6,105 bases of DNA from Elusimicrobiota bacterium (GTDB lineage Bacteria; Elusimicrobiota; Elusimicrobia; UBA1565; UBA9628): NCBI GenBank assembly GCA_028871595.1, contig JAGWMT010000195.1, positions 1-6,105 on the forward strand, read 5' to 3'. Below are positions 1 through 5,189 of this stretch, piece after piece. Position 1 is the first letter of the stretch, and each line of letters starts with the position of its first letter. The position numbers were made by a program, and so were the translations under genes. The notes under the pieces are model-generated. The model saw nothing but the letters and a program-made list of their open reading frames with translations, made no database searches and had not been told where the DNA came from.

Positions 1-327
1 GTTCGGAAGCACTCTTTCGACTTTGTAGGGCTCCGCTGCAGCTTCACTCGGACTACTTACAACGACCGTGAGCATGAGGGAGTTGTGTAGGAATATTTCT
101 GGGCTTTCATTCGGATCGACGGTGCAATATTTTATGTATCCGATGTACTTGGCTCGGTTGGTTTCCAGCAGAAACGCGTAAAGCGTAAGCCGCCATGCTG
201 AATATGAGGCTTAATACAAGTCGCTCGAAATCAGCGAGCTTCTTATTCGGAACAAGGAAGTAATAGAAGCCCGAAGCAATAAAACCAGGCGCAACGACAG
301 GACTAGCCCGTATAGCTCTCCAGTCAT
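1..327 (-). pseudogene. Frameshifted fragment of a DUF6338-like membrane-anchored protein, cut by the window edge
   Basis: No intact ORF covers this stretch, but the minus strand reads as one protein in three successive frame segments. It starts at ATG 327-325 with MTGELYGLVLSL. The frame changes near 290-292, giving PGFIASGFYYFLVPNKK and then LADFERLVLSLIFSMAAYA. It changes back near 176-188 and stays open to base 1, including NRAKYIGYIKYCTVDPNE. A hydrophobic start, PGF, a basic-polar turn and then a second hydrophobic helix resemble the N-terminus of DUF6338 proteins; this is a recalled resemblance, not a search result. The second frameshift coincides with a direct repeat of TTACGC at a 7-base period, and removing one 7-base copy restores the frame. 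The first is repaired by removing two bases or adding one. No signal for programmed frameshifting was seen. The function of DUF6338 is unknown. Sequencing error is the main alternative. Confidence 0.5.
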
Positions 328-360
328 AAGAGATGCGGAATAGTCACAGAGCCTTAGGGA

Positions 361-600
361 TTAAGGCTTGGGGGGCAATGCTTGGGACGGCGCTTGATCG
401 AGAACGATCATATCGCCGGCCGCCAGCTGCATCGGCTGGGTGGGAGGGGTGGTGTTGATGGCGATCCCGCCGTTCTTGAGTTCGTACGGGATGTTCACGC
501 CGACAGCTTCTCGGAGTGGAACATTCTTTGGCTCGCTCATATTATCCGCTAGCTCCAGTGTATAGCCGGGCCATAAATTTGTCAGGCGGAGATTTGACAT
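361..600 (-). CDS. Small hypothetical protein, 79 aa
   Basis: An unrecognised small protein starting at ATG 600-598; an in-frame TTG at 606-604 would add two residues. It has no membrane segment or signal peptide and no cysteines. The N-terminal half contains LWPGYTLELADN, the middle is NGGIAINTTPPTQPMQ, and it ends in a proline-rich tail (ALPPKP). It may be a small beta-rich domain, but no family is recognised. Codon use is more even than in the GC-rich genes to the right, and matches its accessory neighbour on the left. Its stop at 363-361 lies 33 bases before the ATG of the broken membrane-protein gene, so the two may once have formed an operon. No strong Shine-Dalgarno sequence is visible. 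Its start codon overlaps the -35 element of the divergent arsR promoter, which slightly weakens the case for it. Confidence 0.5.
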   Translation of the reverse strand: MSNLRLTNLWPGYTLELADNMSEPKNVPLREAVGVNIPYELKNGGIAINTTPPTQPMQLAAGDMIVLDQAPSQALPPKP

Positions 601-622
601 GTCCAATTAGGCGTGCTAACGT
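594..622 (+). promoter_or_regulatory. Predicted sigma70-type promoter of arsR
   Basis: A perfect -35 TTGACA lies at 594-599, followed by a 17-base spacer and a weaker -10 TAACGT at 617-622 (three of six consensus bases). Transcription would start near 628-630, inside the ArsR-type dyad at 622-639, about 12 bases before the arsR ATG. The -35 overlaps the start codon of the divergent small ORF. Confidence 0.55.
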
Positions 623-639
623 ATTCGCCTAAGCGAATA
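622..639. promoter_or_regulatory. Predicted ArsR operator
   Basis: TATTCGCCTAAGCGAATA is an inverted repeat with 7-base arms TATTCGC and GCGAATA around a 4-base centre. It covers the predicted transcription start and ends one base before the arsR ATG. An AT-flanked dyad of this kind is the usual target of winged-helix ArsR/SmtB dimers, and its position would block RNA polymerase. The divergent small ORF starts only 22 bases away, so the same site might influence it as well. Confidence 0.7.
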
Positions 640-640
640 T

Positions 641-961
641 ATGAACGACGACCTCCTGTTTTGCGCCTTCTCCGACCCTATCCGCCGACGGGTGGTGCGC
701 CTGCTCTCGCGGCGGACGCTGTGCGTCTGCGACTTGACCGGCGCGCTGGGAGTCCCCCAACCCACCGTGTCCCGTCATCTCGCCGCGCTCCAACGCGCGG
801 GCGTGGTCCGAGTCGAGAAGCGGGGGCGCTGGCGCCATTACGGGCTCGCGGAGGCGGGAAATCCCGTGGCCGAGCACCTCTTGAAGTCCGCGGCGGCGGA
901 ACCGGACCGTGACGGAGATCGCAAGCGCCTGGCGGCATTGCCTGCACGGGACTGCGCGTGA
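641..961 (+). CDS. arsR: ArsR-family arsenite-responsive transcriptional repressor
   Basis: A 106-aa winged-helix repressor. ArsR dimers bind the operator of their own operon and leave it when As(III) or Sb(III) binds. The N-terminus LLFCAFSDPIRRRVVRLL is the classical first helix pair. Residues 27-32 read LCVCDL, the metalloid-binding motif seen in arsenic-type ArsR, with C28 and C30 as ligands. The recognition helix is near residues 40-52 (QPTVSRHLAALQR), followed by the wing at VVRVEKRGRWRHYGL. C8 near the start and C105 at the tail could add ligands but are unproven. The length is normal for the family. ATG 641 fits the usual family start, but no Shine-Dalgarno sequence precedes it because the operator occupies that space, so a very short leader is likely. 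Its TGA overlaps the GTG start of arsC. Confidence 0.93.
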   Translation: MNDDLLFCAFSDPIRRRVVRLLSRRTLCVCDLTGALGVPQPTVSRHLAALQRAGVVRVEKRGRWRHYGLAEAGNPVAEHLLKSAAAEPDRDGDRKRLAALPARDCA

Positions 962-1353
962 AGCCGCGAGTCCTGTTCGTCTGCGTCGAGAACTCCTGCC
1001 GGTCGCAGATGGCCGAGGGCTTCGCGCGCCTGTACGGCGGTTCGAAGGTCGAGGTCTTCAGCGCGGGTTCCCACCCGTACGGACGGATCAATGAGACGGC
1101 GATCGCGGTGATGAAGGAAATCGGGGCGGACCTGGGCGCCCAGCGGTCGAAAGGACTGACGGACCTTCCCCCGGGGCCTTTCGACGCGGTGGTCACGATG
1201 GGTTGCGGCGACGCGTGTCCGCATCTTCCGGCCGCGCGCCGTCTCGACTGGGCTCTTCCCGATCCCAAACGCCTGCCGTTGGAGGAGTTCCGTAAGGTCC
1301 GCGATGAGATCGCGACCCGGGTGAAGGCTCTGCTTGTCGAGCTCAGCGCGTAG
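958..1353 (+). CDS. arsC: Arsenate reductase, low-molecular-weight phosphatase type
   Basis: A 131-aa cytoplasmic enzyme that reduces arsenate to arsenite. The N-terminus VLFVCVENSCRSQMAEGFAR carries the CX5R anion-binding loop, with nucleophile C9 and R15, plus C14 inside the loop. The motif VVTMGCGDACPHLP at residues 78-91 supplies C83 and C87, candidates for the disulfide relay. D102 in LPDP is the likely general acid. The staphylococcal and Bacillus enzymes have a wider resolving pair (about C82 and C89). The CGDAC form is instead typical of a subgroup that includes actinobacterial enzymes using low-molecular-weight thiols, so the electron donor (thioredoxin or a small thiol) cannot be fixed from sequence. 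GTG 958 overlaps the arsR stop as GTGA, which indicates translational coupling. The 3' end overlaps the aquaporin start by 20 bases. Confidence 0.93.
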   Translation: MKPRVLFVCVENSCRSQMAEGFARLYGGSKVEVFSAGSHPYGRINETAIAVMKEIGADLGAQRSKGLTDLPPGPFDAVVTMGCGDACPHLPAARRLDWALPDPKRLPLEEFRKVRDEIATRVKALLVELSA

Positions 1354-1963
1354 TTTCGCCGCCGAGGGTCTGGCGACCTTCACCTTGGTTTTCCTCGGCA
1401 CCGGCGCCTGCGTGGTCAACGCGGCGGGCGGGGGGCGGCTCGGCGTCGTCGGGGTCGGCGCGGCATTCGGGGCGGCCGTCTACCTCGGGGCCTTGATCTT
1501 CGGCCCCATGAGCGGCGCGCACATGAACCCCGCCGTTACTTTGGCGCTTTGGCGGGCGCGGAGGTTTCCGGCGCGGGAAGTCGCGCCTTACGTTCTGGTC
1601 CAGGCGGGCGGGGCCCTGGCCGCCAGCGCTTTGCTGCTGCTGATCTTCCGGGCGCGCGCGGGGGATTTGGGCGCGACGCATCCCGCGGCGGGCATCGCGA
1701 CGAGTTTCGCGCTGGAGGGGATGATGACGTTCGTTCTCGTCCTCGTCGTCCTTCGTTCTCCCGCCGCCTGGACTCCGGTCGCGGCGGCGGCGGTCGTCGC
1801 CCTGGAGGCGATCCTGGGCGGGCCGCTGACGGGCGCCTCGATGAATCCGGCCCGCTCGCTGGGGCCGGCGCTGCTGTCCGGGAGGCTCGACGGATTGTGG
1901 ATCTATCTCCTGGCGCCCGTCTTGGGGGCGCTGGCGGCGTCCGAAGTCAGCGCAAGGCAGTGA
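1334..1963 (+). CDS. Aquaporin (MIP family) channel, probable arsenite exit route
   Basis: A 209-aa six-helix channel of the MIP family with both signature half-helices: HMNPAVT (NPA at 65-67) and SMNPARS (NPA at 171-173). Aligning by distance to E. coli AqpZ puts the selectivity-filter positions at F45, A159, A168 and R174. AqpZ has F, H, T and R there, so loss of the histidine suggests a wider pore that could pass glycerol-sized neutral solutes such as As(OH)3. The TTG start at 1334 is supported by GAAGG at 1323-1327 with six bases between, and the N-terminus then runs straight into helix 1 (AAEGLATFTLVFLGTG). It overlaps arsC, so it belongs to the ars operon. In Sinorhizobium meliloti, aqpS likewise sits in an ars operon in place of a pump. 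Its substrate is inferred from context. The 3' end overlaps the convergent transporter gene by 17 bases. Confidence 0.9.
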   Translation: MSSSARSFAAEGLATFTLVFLGTGACVVNAAGGGRLGVVGVGAAFGAAVYLGALIFGPMSGAHMNPAVTLALWRARRFPAREVAPYVLVQAGGALAASALLLLIFRARAGDLGATHPAAGIATSFALEGMMTFVLVLVVLRSPAAWTPVAAAAVVALEAILGGPLTGASMNPARSLGPALLSGRLDGLWIYLLAPVLGALAASEVSARQ

Positions 1964-3092
1964 GCCCGATCCGGTCCTTGAGCGCGTTCAGCGCCGTGCC
2001 GGCCACGAGGGCGGTCAGGTAGCCGTAGGGCGTGAACGCGGCGATCAAGCCGAGCAGCAGCACCAGCGCGAAGTCGCGGCGGTCTCCGGCCTGGTCCCGG
2101 ATGAGCCCCAAGGTGGACAGGCCCTCGAAGCCGAGCAGGACGCCCAACGTCGGCTTCGGGAACGCCGCCACCACCTGCGCGAACGCGCCGCCGAAAAACA
2201 GGCCCAGGATCAGGAACAGGGCGCCGTAGATCACCACCGACCCGCCGGTGCGCGCGCCGAAGGCGTAGTGGCCGGCCATGCCGCCCGAGCCGTGACAGGA
2301 CGGGACGCCGCCGAAAAGCGGCGCGATCAGGTTCATCGCGGCGTAGGTGAAGCCGATCTTGCGGATGGACGGAGCCCGGTCGGGGAAGAGATCCTGGGAG
2401 ACTTGGCGCGTGGCCAGGACGGAATTTCCCAGCGAGAGCGGCAACTGGGGTACGGCGATCAGCAGGAACCCGCGCCCGGCGTCCGCCGCCGTGGGCGGCG
2501 CGAACGAAGGGAGGTGGAACCCGAACCCGCCGGCCAAGGCGCGCGGATCCAAGCCCGCGGCCCAGGCGTAGGCCAAGCCCAGACCGACGACCAGCAGAGC
2601 CGGCGGCAGGCGTTCGTTGCCCATCAGCACGACCACGATGGCCGCGGACGCGGCGGCCAGGATCCAGCCCGCGGCGCCCCCCGCGGGCAGGAATTGACGC
2701 GCGGCCAAGGTCGCCAGTTGCAGACCCAAGCCGCACTGGATGCCGCGCACGACGGACTTGGGCACCGCGCGCGCGATCCCTTCGAGCAGGCCGGTCGCGG
2801 TCAGGAACAGCATCATCGCGCCGAGCGTGATCCCCGCGCCCGCGATCACGCCCGGAGGGAGCTTCTGGGCGATGGCGATCGCGGCCATGGCCTTGAGCGG
2901 CTCGACCGGCATCGGCATCCGGTAGAGAAGCCCCGTCGCGATTTGCAGTGCGCCGGCGATCGCAAGCACGCCGCCGCCGTTCAAGCCGCAGGCCAGGACC
3001 AATCCCACGAGAAGGGGGAAATCGGTGCCCAGGTCGCCGAACGCCCCGGCCAGCTCGCGCCGGTCGAACCGCAGGGGCGGCCGCTCGCTCAC
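1947..3092 (-). CDS. MOT1-type molybdate/sulfate transporter
   Basis: A 381-aa polytopic inner-membrane protein of the MOT1 family (putative sulfate/molybdate transporters, related to SulP). Two family signature blocks are clear: GAFGDLGTDFPLLVGLV from residue 16 with PMPVEPLKAMAAIAI from 60, and in the second half VPQLPLSLGNSVLAT from 214 with PSCHGSGGMAGHYAFGAR from 264. About ten hydrophobic segments fill the rest, in an inverted two-repeat layout. Characterised MOT1 proteins (plants and algae) take up molybdate with high affinity; whether this one carries molybdate, sulfate or another oxyanion cannot be read from sequence. The GTG start at 3092-3090 overlaps the stop of the upstream response regulator as GTGA. 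Upstream of the start codon no better in-frame start is evident. The 3' end overlaps the aquaporin gene without room for a terminator. Confidence 0.88.
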   Translation of the reverse strand: MSERPPLRFDRRELAGAFGDLGTDFPLLVGLVLACGLNGGGVLAIAGALQIATGLLYRMPMPVEPLKAMAAIAIAQKLPPGVIAGAGITLGAMMLFLTATGLLEGIARAVPKSVVRGIQCGLGLQLATLAARQFLPAGGAAGWILAAASAAIVVVLMGNERLPPALLVVGLGLAYAWAAGLDPRALAGGFGFHLPSFAPPTAADAGRGFLLIAVPQLPLSLGNSVLATRQVSQDLFPDRAPSIRKIGFTYAAMNLIAPLFGGVPSCHGSGGMAGHYAFGARTGGSVVIYGALFLILGLFFGGAFAQVVAAFPKPTLGVLLGFEGLSTLGLIRDQAGDRRDFALVLLLGLIAAFTPYGYLTALVAGTALNALKDRIGLTALR

Positions 3093-3475
3093 GCGTTCTT
3101 GGACCAGCCGTCCGGGTCGAGCAGCGCCGCGATCGCCCCGTCCAGTTCGTCGAAGTCCACCGGCTTGCGCAGATATCGGACGCGCGGGTCGGGCGCGGTC
3201 TGCGAGGCGTAGAGCAGGGGCTCCACGCCGCTGAGGAACAGCACCGGAAGGAAATGGGTGCGGCCGCCGGAGCGCAGCTCGGTCAGCAATTGCGTGCCCG
3301 TCAGGCGCGGCATCTCGTAGTCCACGATGGCCAGATCGGGAGCCGTTTTTTCAGCGATTTCGGCCGCGGCTTCGGGATCCCCGCAGCGCGCCACCTGATG
3401 GCCGCGGCTCTCCAGGTAATCGGAAACCACCTGGAGCAAGGTCTCGTCATCGTCCACCATCAGCACGCGGGCCAT
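3089..3475 (-). CDS. Single-domain (CheY-like) response regulator
   Basis: A 128-aa stand-alone receiver domain with no DNA-binding or enzymatic output. The N-terminus RVLMVDDDETLL supplies the acidic metal-binding residues D8-D10. D52 in LAIVDYEMPRLTG is the phosphorylation site. S82 in LFLSG is the switch serine and K104 in LRKPVD is the conserved lysine, so the full active set is present and phosphorylation is expected. It begins at ATG 3475, close to and divergent from the tetR gene. Its stop overlaps the transporter start, so the two are likely translated together. No histidine kinase is in the window. It might act as a phosphate relay or by protein contact; a functional link to the transporter is inferred only from the overlap. 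No convincing minus-strand promoter was found, although a TATGAT hexamer sits six bases before the ATG. Confidence 0.92.
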   Translation of the reverse strand: MARVLMVDDDETLLQVVSDYLESRGHQVARCGDPEAAAEIAEKTAPDLAIVDYEMPRLTGTQLLTELRSGGRTHFLPVLFLSGVEPLLYASQTAPDPRVRYLRKPVDFDELDGAIAALLDPDGWSKNA

Positions 3476-3499
3476 GCGGGTATCATAGCAAGCCGCCTC

Positions 3500-3528
3500 T
3501 TGACAAAAAAGCCGCGATGCATTATCCT
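3500..3528 (+). promoter_or_regulatory. Predicted sigma70-type promoter of the tetR gene
   Basis: A perfect -35 TTGACA lies at 3500-3505, with a 17-base spacer and -10 TATCCT at 3523-3528 (four of six consensus bases). Transcription would start near 3534-3535, the centre of the dyad described at 3521-3548, leaving a leader of about 18 bases with no clear Shine-Dalgarno sequence. Confidence 0.65.
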
Positions 3529-3548
3529 GACCGGACGGTCAATATAAT
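3521..3548. promoter_or_regulatory. Predicted TetR-family operator, 28-bp imperfect dyad
   Basis: The core is TGACCG-GA-CGGTCA at 3528-3541, a perfect 6+6 inverted repeat of the GACCG/CGGTC type common for TetR-family regulators. A second pair of arms, ATTAT (3521-3525) and ATAAT (3544-3548), extends it symmetrically, so 11 of 14 base pairs match. It covers the -10 element and the predicted start point and ends three bases before the tetR ATG, which indicates autorepression. The divergent response regulator begins 46 bases away and could also be affected. Confidence 0.75.
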
Positions 3549-3551
3549 CCC

Positions 3552-4148
3552 ATGACGAGACGACCCAACAACGAGGCCCGGATCCGGATCCTGCGCGCGG
3601 CGTACGAGCTGTTCGCCGCGGAAGGCTACGAGGCGGCCAGCATGGACCGGGTGGCTGAGGCGGCGGGCCTCAAGAAGGCGAATCTCTTTCATTATTACCG
3701 GACCAAGGAGGCGTTGGGCGCGGCGGTGATCGCCGAGGCGGCGGGCCGGCACGCGGAGGGGATGCGGGCGCTGTTCGCCGATCAAACCCAGGATCCGGTG
3801 ACGACGGTCCGTTTGTTGTTCGATCGGGGGACGTCGGGGATGAAGACGGACTGCGGGCGGGGCTGCTTCATCGGAAAGATGGGCCAGGAGATCGACGAGA
3901 GCAACGCGGCGATGCGGCGGCAGTTGTCGGCGTGCCTGGGGGAATGGCGGGCGGAGGTCGCGGAGTATTTGGACGGCTGGCGCAAGCGCGGCTATTTTCG
4001 GAGCGGGTTCAAGGCCGACGAGGCGGCGGATGGAGTCCTGGCTCTGTATGAAGGCGGGATTTTGATCGCGAAGGTCGTCGCGGATGAGGCGGCGTTGGAT
4101 AACGCCCGCCGCGCGGCCGTCACGGTGATCCTTTGGTGGAAGAAGTGA
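3552..4148 (+). CDS. TetR/AcrR-family transcriptional repressor
   Basis: A 198-aa one-component regulator. The N-terminal helix-turn-helix spans about residues 10-56: ILRAAYELFAAEGYEAASM, then VAEAAGLKKANLFHYYRTK with the family-typical YY-x-TK end. The C-terminal ligand and dimer domain contains CGRGCFIGKMGQEI (C101, C105) and C128. A GC(L/F)xG-type segment at this place also occurs in TetR proteins of the NemR/AcuR kind, where a cysteine can sense electrophiles or reactive chlorine. Applying that to C105 is inference. The length is typical. ATG 3552 fits both the domain start and the operator. The gene is followed after 54 bases by the HtrA-like protease, probably in one transcript, so the protease is the likeliest regulated partner. 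The inducing ligand is unknown. Confidence 0.93.
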   Translation: MTRRPNNEARIRILRAAYELFAAEGYEAASMDRVAEAAGLKKANLFHYYRTKEALGAAVIAEAAGRHAEGMRALFADQTQDPVTTVRLLFDRGTSGMKTDCGRGCFIGKMGQEIDESNAAMRRQLSACLGEWRAEVAEYLDGWRKRGYFRSGFKADEAADGVLALYEGGILIAKVVADEAALDNARRAAVTVILWWKK

Positions 4149-4161
4149 TTTTTTTTGGACT

Positions 4162-4198
4162 TAATACTGACCAACTGGATGGTTAACATAAAAGGAGG
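4162..4198 (+). promoter_or_regulatory. Gap between tetR and protease: strong ribosome binding site and a partial dyad
   Basis: AAGGAGG at 4192-4198, four bases before ATG 4203, is a near-ideal Shine-Dalgarno sequence and the strongest in the window. It decides the protease start against the upstream in-frame TTG at 4155. Just before it, TGACCA (4168-4173) and TGGTTA (4180-4185) form an imperfect inverted repeat, and TGACCA resembles the TGACCG half-site of the tetR operator. Whether the regulator binds here is unproven. Promoter-like hexamers here would start transcription inside the Shine-Dalgarno sequence, so none is called. Confidence 0.6.
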
Positions 4199-4202
4199 AA
4201 TT

Positions 4203-5153
4203 ATGAACGCGCAAGAAAACGACGGGGCGCTGCTGGACGCGTATTCGCAGACGGTGTCGGAGGTGGCCGCGCGGGCCAGCCCCGCCGTGGTCAAGATCGA
4301 GGCGGAGAAGCGCGGGCGCGGCGGTACCGGCTCGGGCTTCGTGTTCACCGCGAACGGCTATATCATGACCAACAGCCACGTGGTGAGCGGGGCCCGGACG
4401 CTGGACGTGGTCCTGCACGACGGCCGGCGCTTCGCCGCCGAGGTGGTGGGGGACGATCCGCACACCGACTTGGCCGTCGTCCGCGTGAAGGTGGACGGCC
4501 TGCCGACCTTGCCGCTGGGGGAGTCTAAATCGCTGAAGCCCGGGCAGCTGGCCGTGGCCATCGGCAATCCGTACGGCTTCTCGTACTCGGTCACCGCGGG
4601 GGTGATCTCGGCGCTGGGCCGGTCCCTGCGCTCCGAGTCGGGACGGCTGATGGACGACATCATCCAGACCGACGCCGCGCTCAATCCGGGCAACTCCGGA
4701 GGGCCGTTGGTGGACTCGCGCGGACGGGCGATCGGCGTGAACTCTGCCGTGATCCTGCCCGCCCAAGGCCTGTGCTTCGCGATTCCCATCGACACCGCGA
4801 AGTACGTCGCCGGACGTTTGATCGAGCACGGGCGCATCCGCCGAGGCTTCCTGGGATTGGGCGGACAGAACGTGGCCGTGCCGAAAGGCCTGGCCCGGCG
4901 GTTGGGAGTCGAGGCGGAGGCCGCGGTGCTGGTGATCGCCGTTGAACCCGGGGGGCCCGCCGCCGACGCGGGCGTCGAGGAAGGCGATTTGATCATCGGC
5001 TTCGACGGGAAGCCGCTGAAAGGGATCGACGACCTGCACCGCGGGCTGACGGAGGAGAAGATCGGACGCCAGGCGACGCTGACCGTCATCCGCGAGCGGG
5101 GGCCGGAGGACCTGACCGTGACGCCGAGGGAGGCCGCGGTGAACCGCGAGTAA
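4203..5153 (+). CDS. HtrA/DegP-like serine protease with one PDZ domain, apparently cytosolic
   Basis: A 316-aa S1C-family protease. The trypsin-like domain spans about residues 15-205 with a complete triad: H59 in TNSHVV, D89 in HTDLAVV and S165 in NPGNSGGPLV. The oxyanion-hole region and the TGSGFVF strand are also intact, so it should be active. One PDZ domain follows at about 215-305 (FLGLGGQ, then GGPAADAGVEEGDLIIGFDGKPL). HtrA proteins normally act outside the inner membrane in protein quality control, but this one begins MNAQENDGALLDAYSQ, with no signal peptide or membrane anchor. Extending to TTG 4155 does not create one either. It therefore appears to work in the cytoplasm, which is inference from sequence. 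The Shine-Dalgarno sequence at 4192-4198 fixes the start. It lies downstream of and probably co-transcribed with the tetR gene. Clients are unknown. Confidence 0.92.
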   Translation: MNAQENDGALLDAYSQTVSEVAARASPAVVKIEAEKRGRGGTGSGFVFTANGYIMTNSHVVSGARTLDVVLHDGRRFAAEVVGDDPHTDLAVVRVKVDGLPTLPLGESKSLKPGQLAVAIGNPYGFSYSVTAGVISALGRSLRSESGRLMDDIIQTDAALNPGNSGGPLVDSRGRAIGVNSAVILPAQGLCFAIPIDTAKYVAGRLIEHGRIRRGFLGLGGQNVAVPKGLARRLGVEAEAAVLVIAVEPGGPAADAGVEEGDLIIGFDGKPLKGIDDLHRGLTEEKIGRQATLTVIRERGPEDLTVTPREAAVNRE

Positions 5154-5156
5154 TCT

Positions 5157-5165
5157 TGCTAGAAT
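5157..5165 (+). promoter_or_regulatory. Possible extended -10 promoter for the sigma-factor operon
   Basis: TGCTAGAAT at 5157-5165 matches the extended -10 form TGnTATAAT at every position but one. No -35 hexamer is seen at the usual distance, where the protease gene ends. Transcription would start near 5171-5172, within the inverted repeat at 5169-5188. An ECF-type promoter for autoregulation was not recognised. Confidence 0.4.
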
Positions 5166-5168
5166 CCG

Positions 5169-5188
5169 GCCGGGCCGAAGGGCCCGGC
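5169..5188 (+). promoter_or_regulatory. Perfect GC stem-loop at the sigma-factor translation start
   Basis: GCCGGGCC at 5169-5176 and GGCCCGGC at 5181-5188 form a perfect 8-bp stem with loop GAAG, ending one base before ATG 5190. The probable Shine-Dalgarno sequence GAAGGG (5177-5182) lies in the loop and the first stem bases, so folding could limit initiation. No T-run follows, so it is not a standard terminator for the protease gene. As DNA it could also be an operator. Confidence 0.6.
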
Positions 5189-5189
5189 G

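Noticed and set aside
678..1419. Minus-strand open frames opposite arsR and arsC
   Set aside because: Both overlap genes with recognised active-site motifs and have shadow-like Arg/Pro/Ala composition.
2268..3212. Long plus-strand open frame across the transporter gene
   Set aside because: The MOT1 signature motifs are on the other strand; this frame reads as low-complexity Gln/Arg/Gly sequence.
3543..3548. Perfect TATAAT as the tetR -10 element
   Set aside because: It lies only three bases before the ATG, so transcription would begin inside the coding region, and no -35 sits at the right distance. It is better explained as the outer operator arm.
4149..4157. T-run after the tetR stop as an intrinsic terminator
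   Set aside because: There are eight T residues, but I could not find a stable stem directly before them.
4155..4202. Longer protease start at TTG 4155
   Set aside because: ATG 4203 has a near-ideal Shine-Dalgarno sequence, and the 16 extra residues add no signal peptide or domain sequence.
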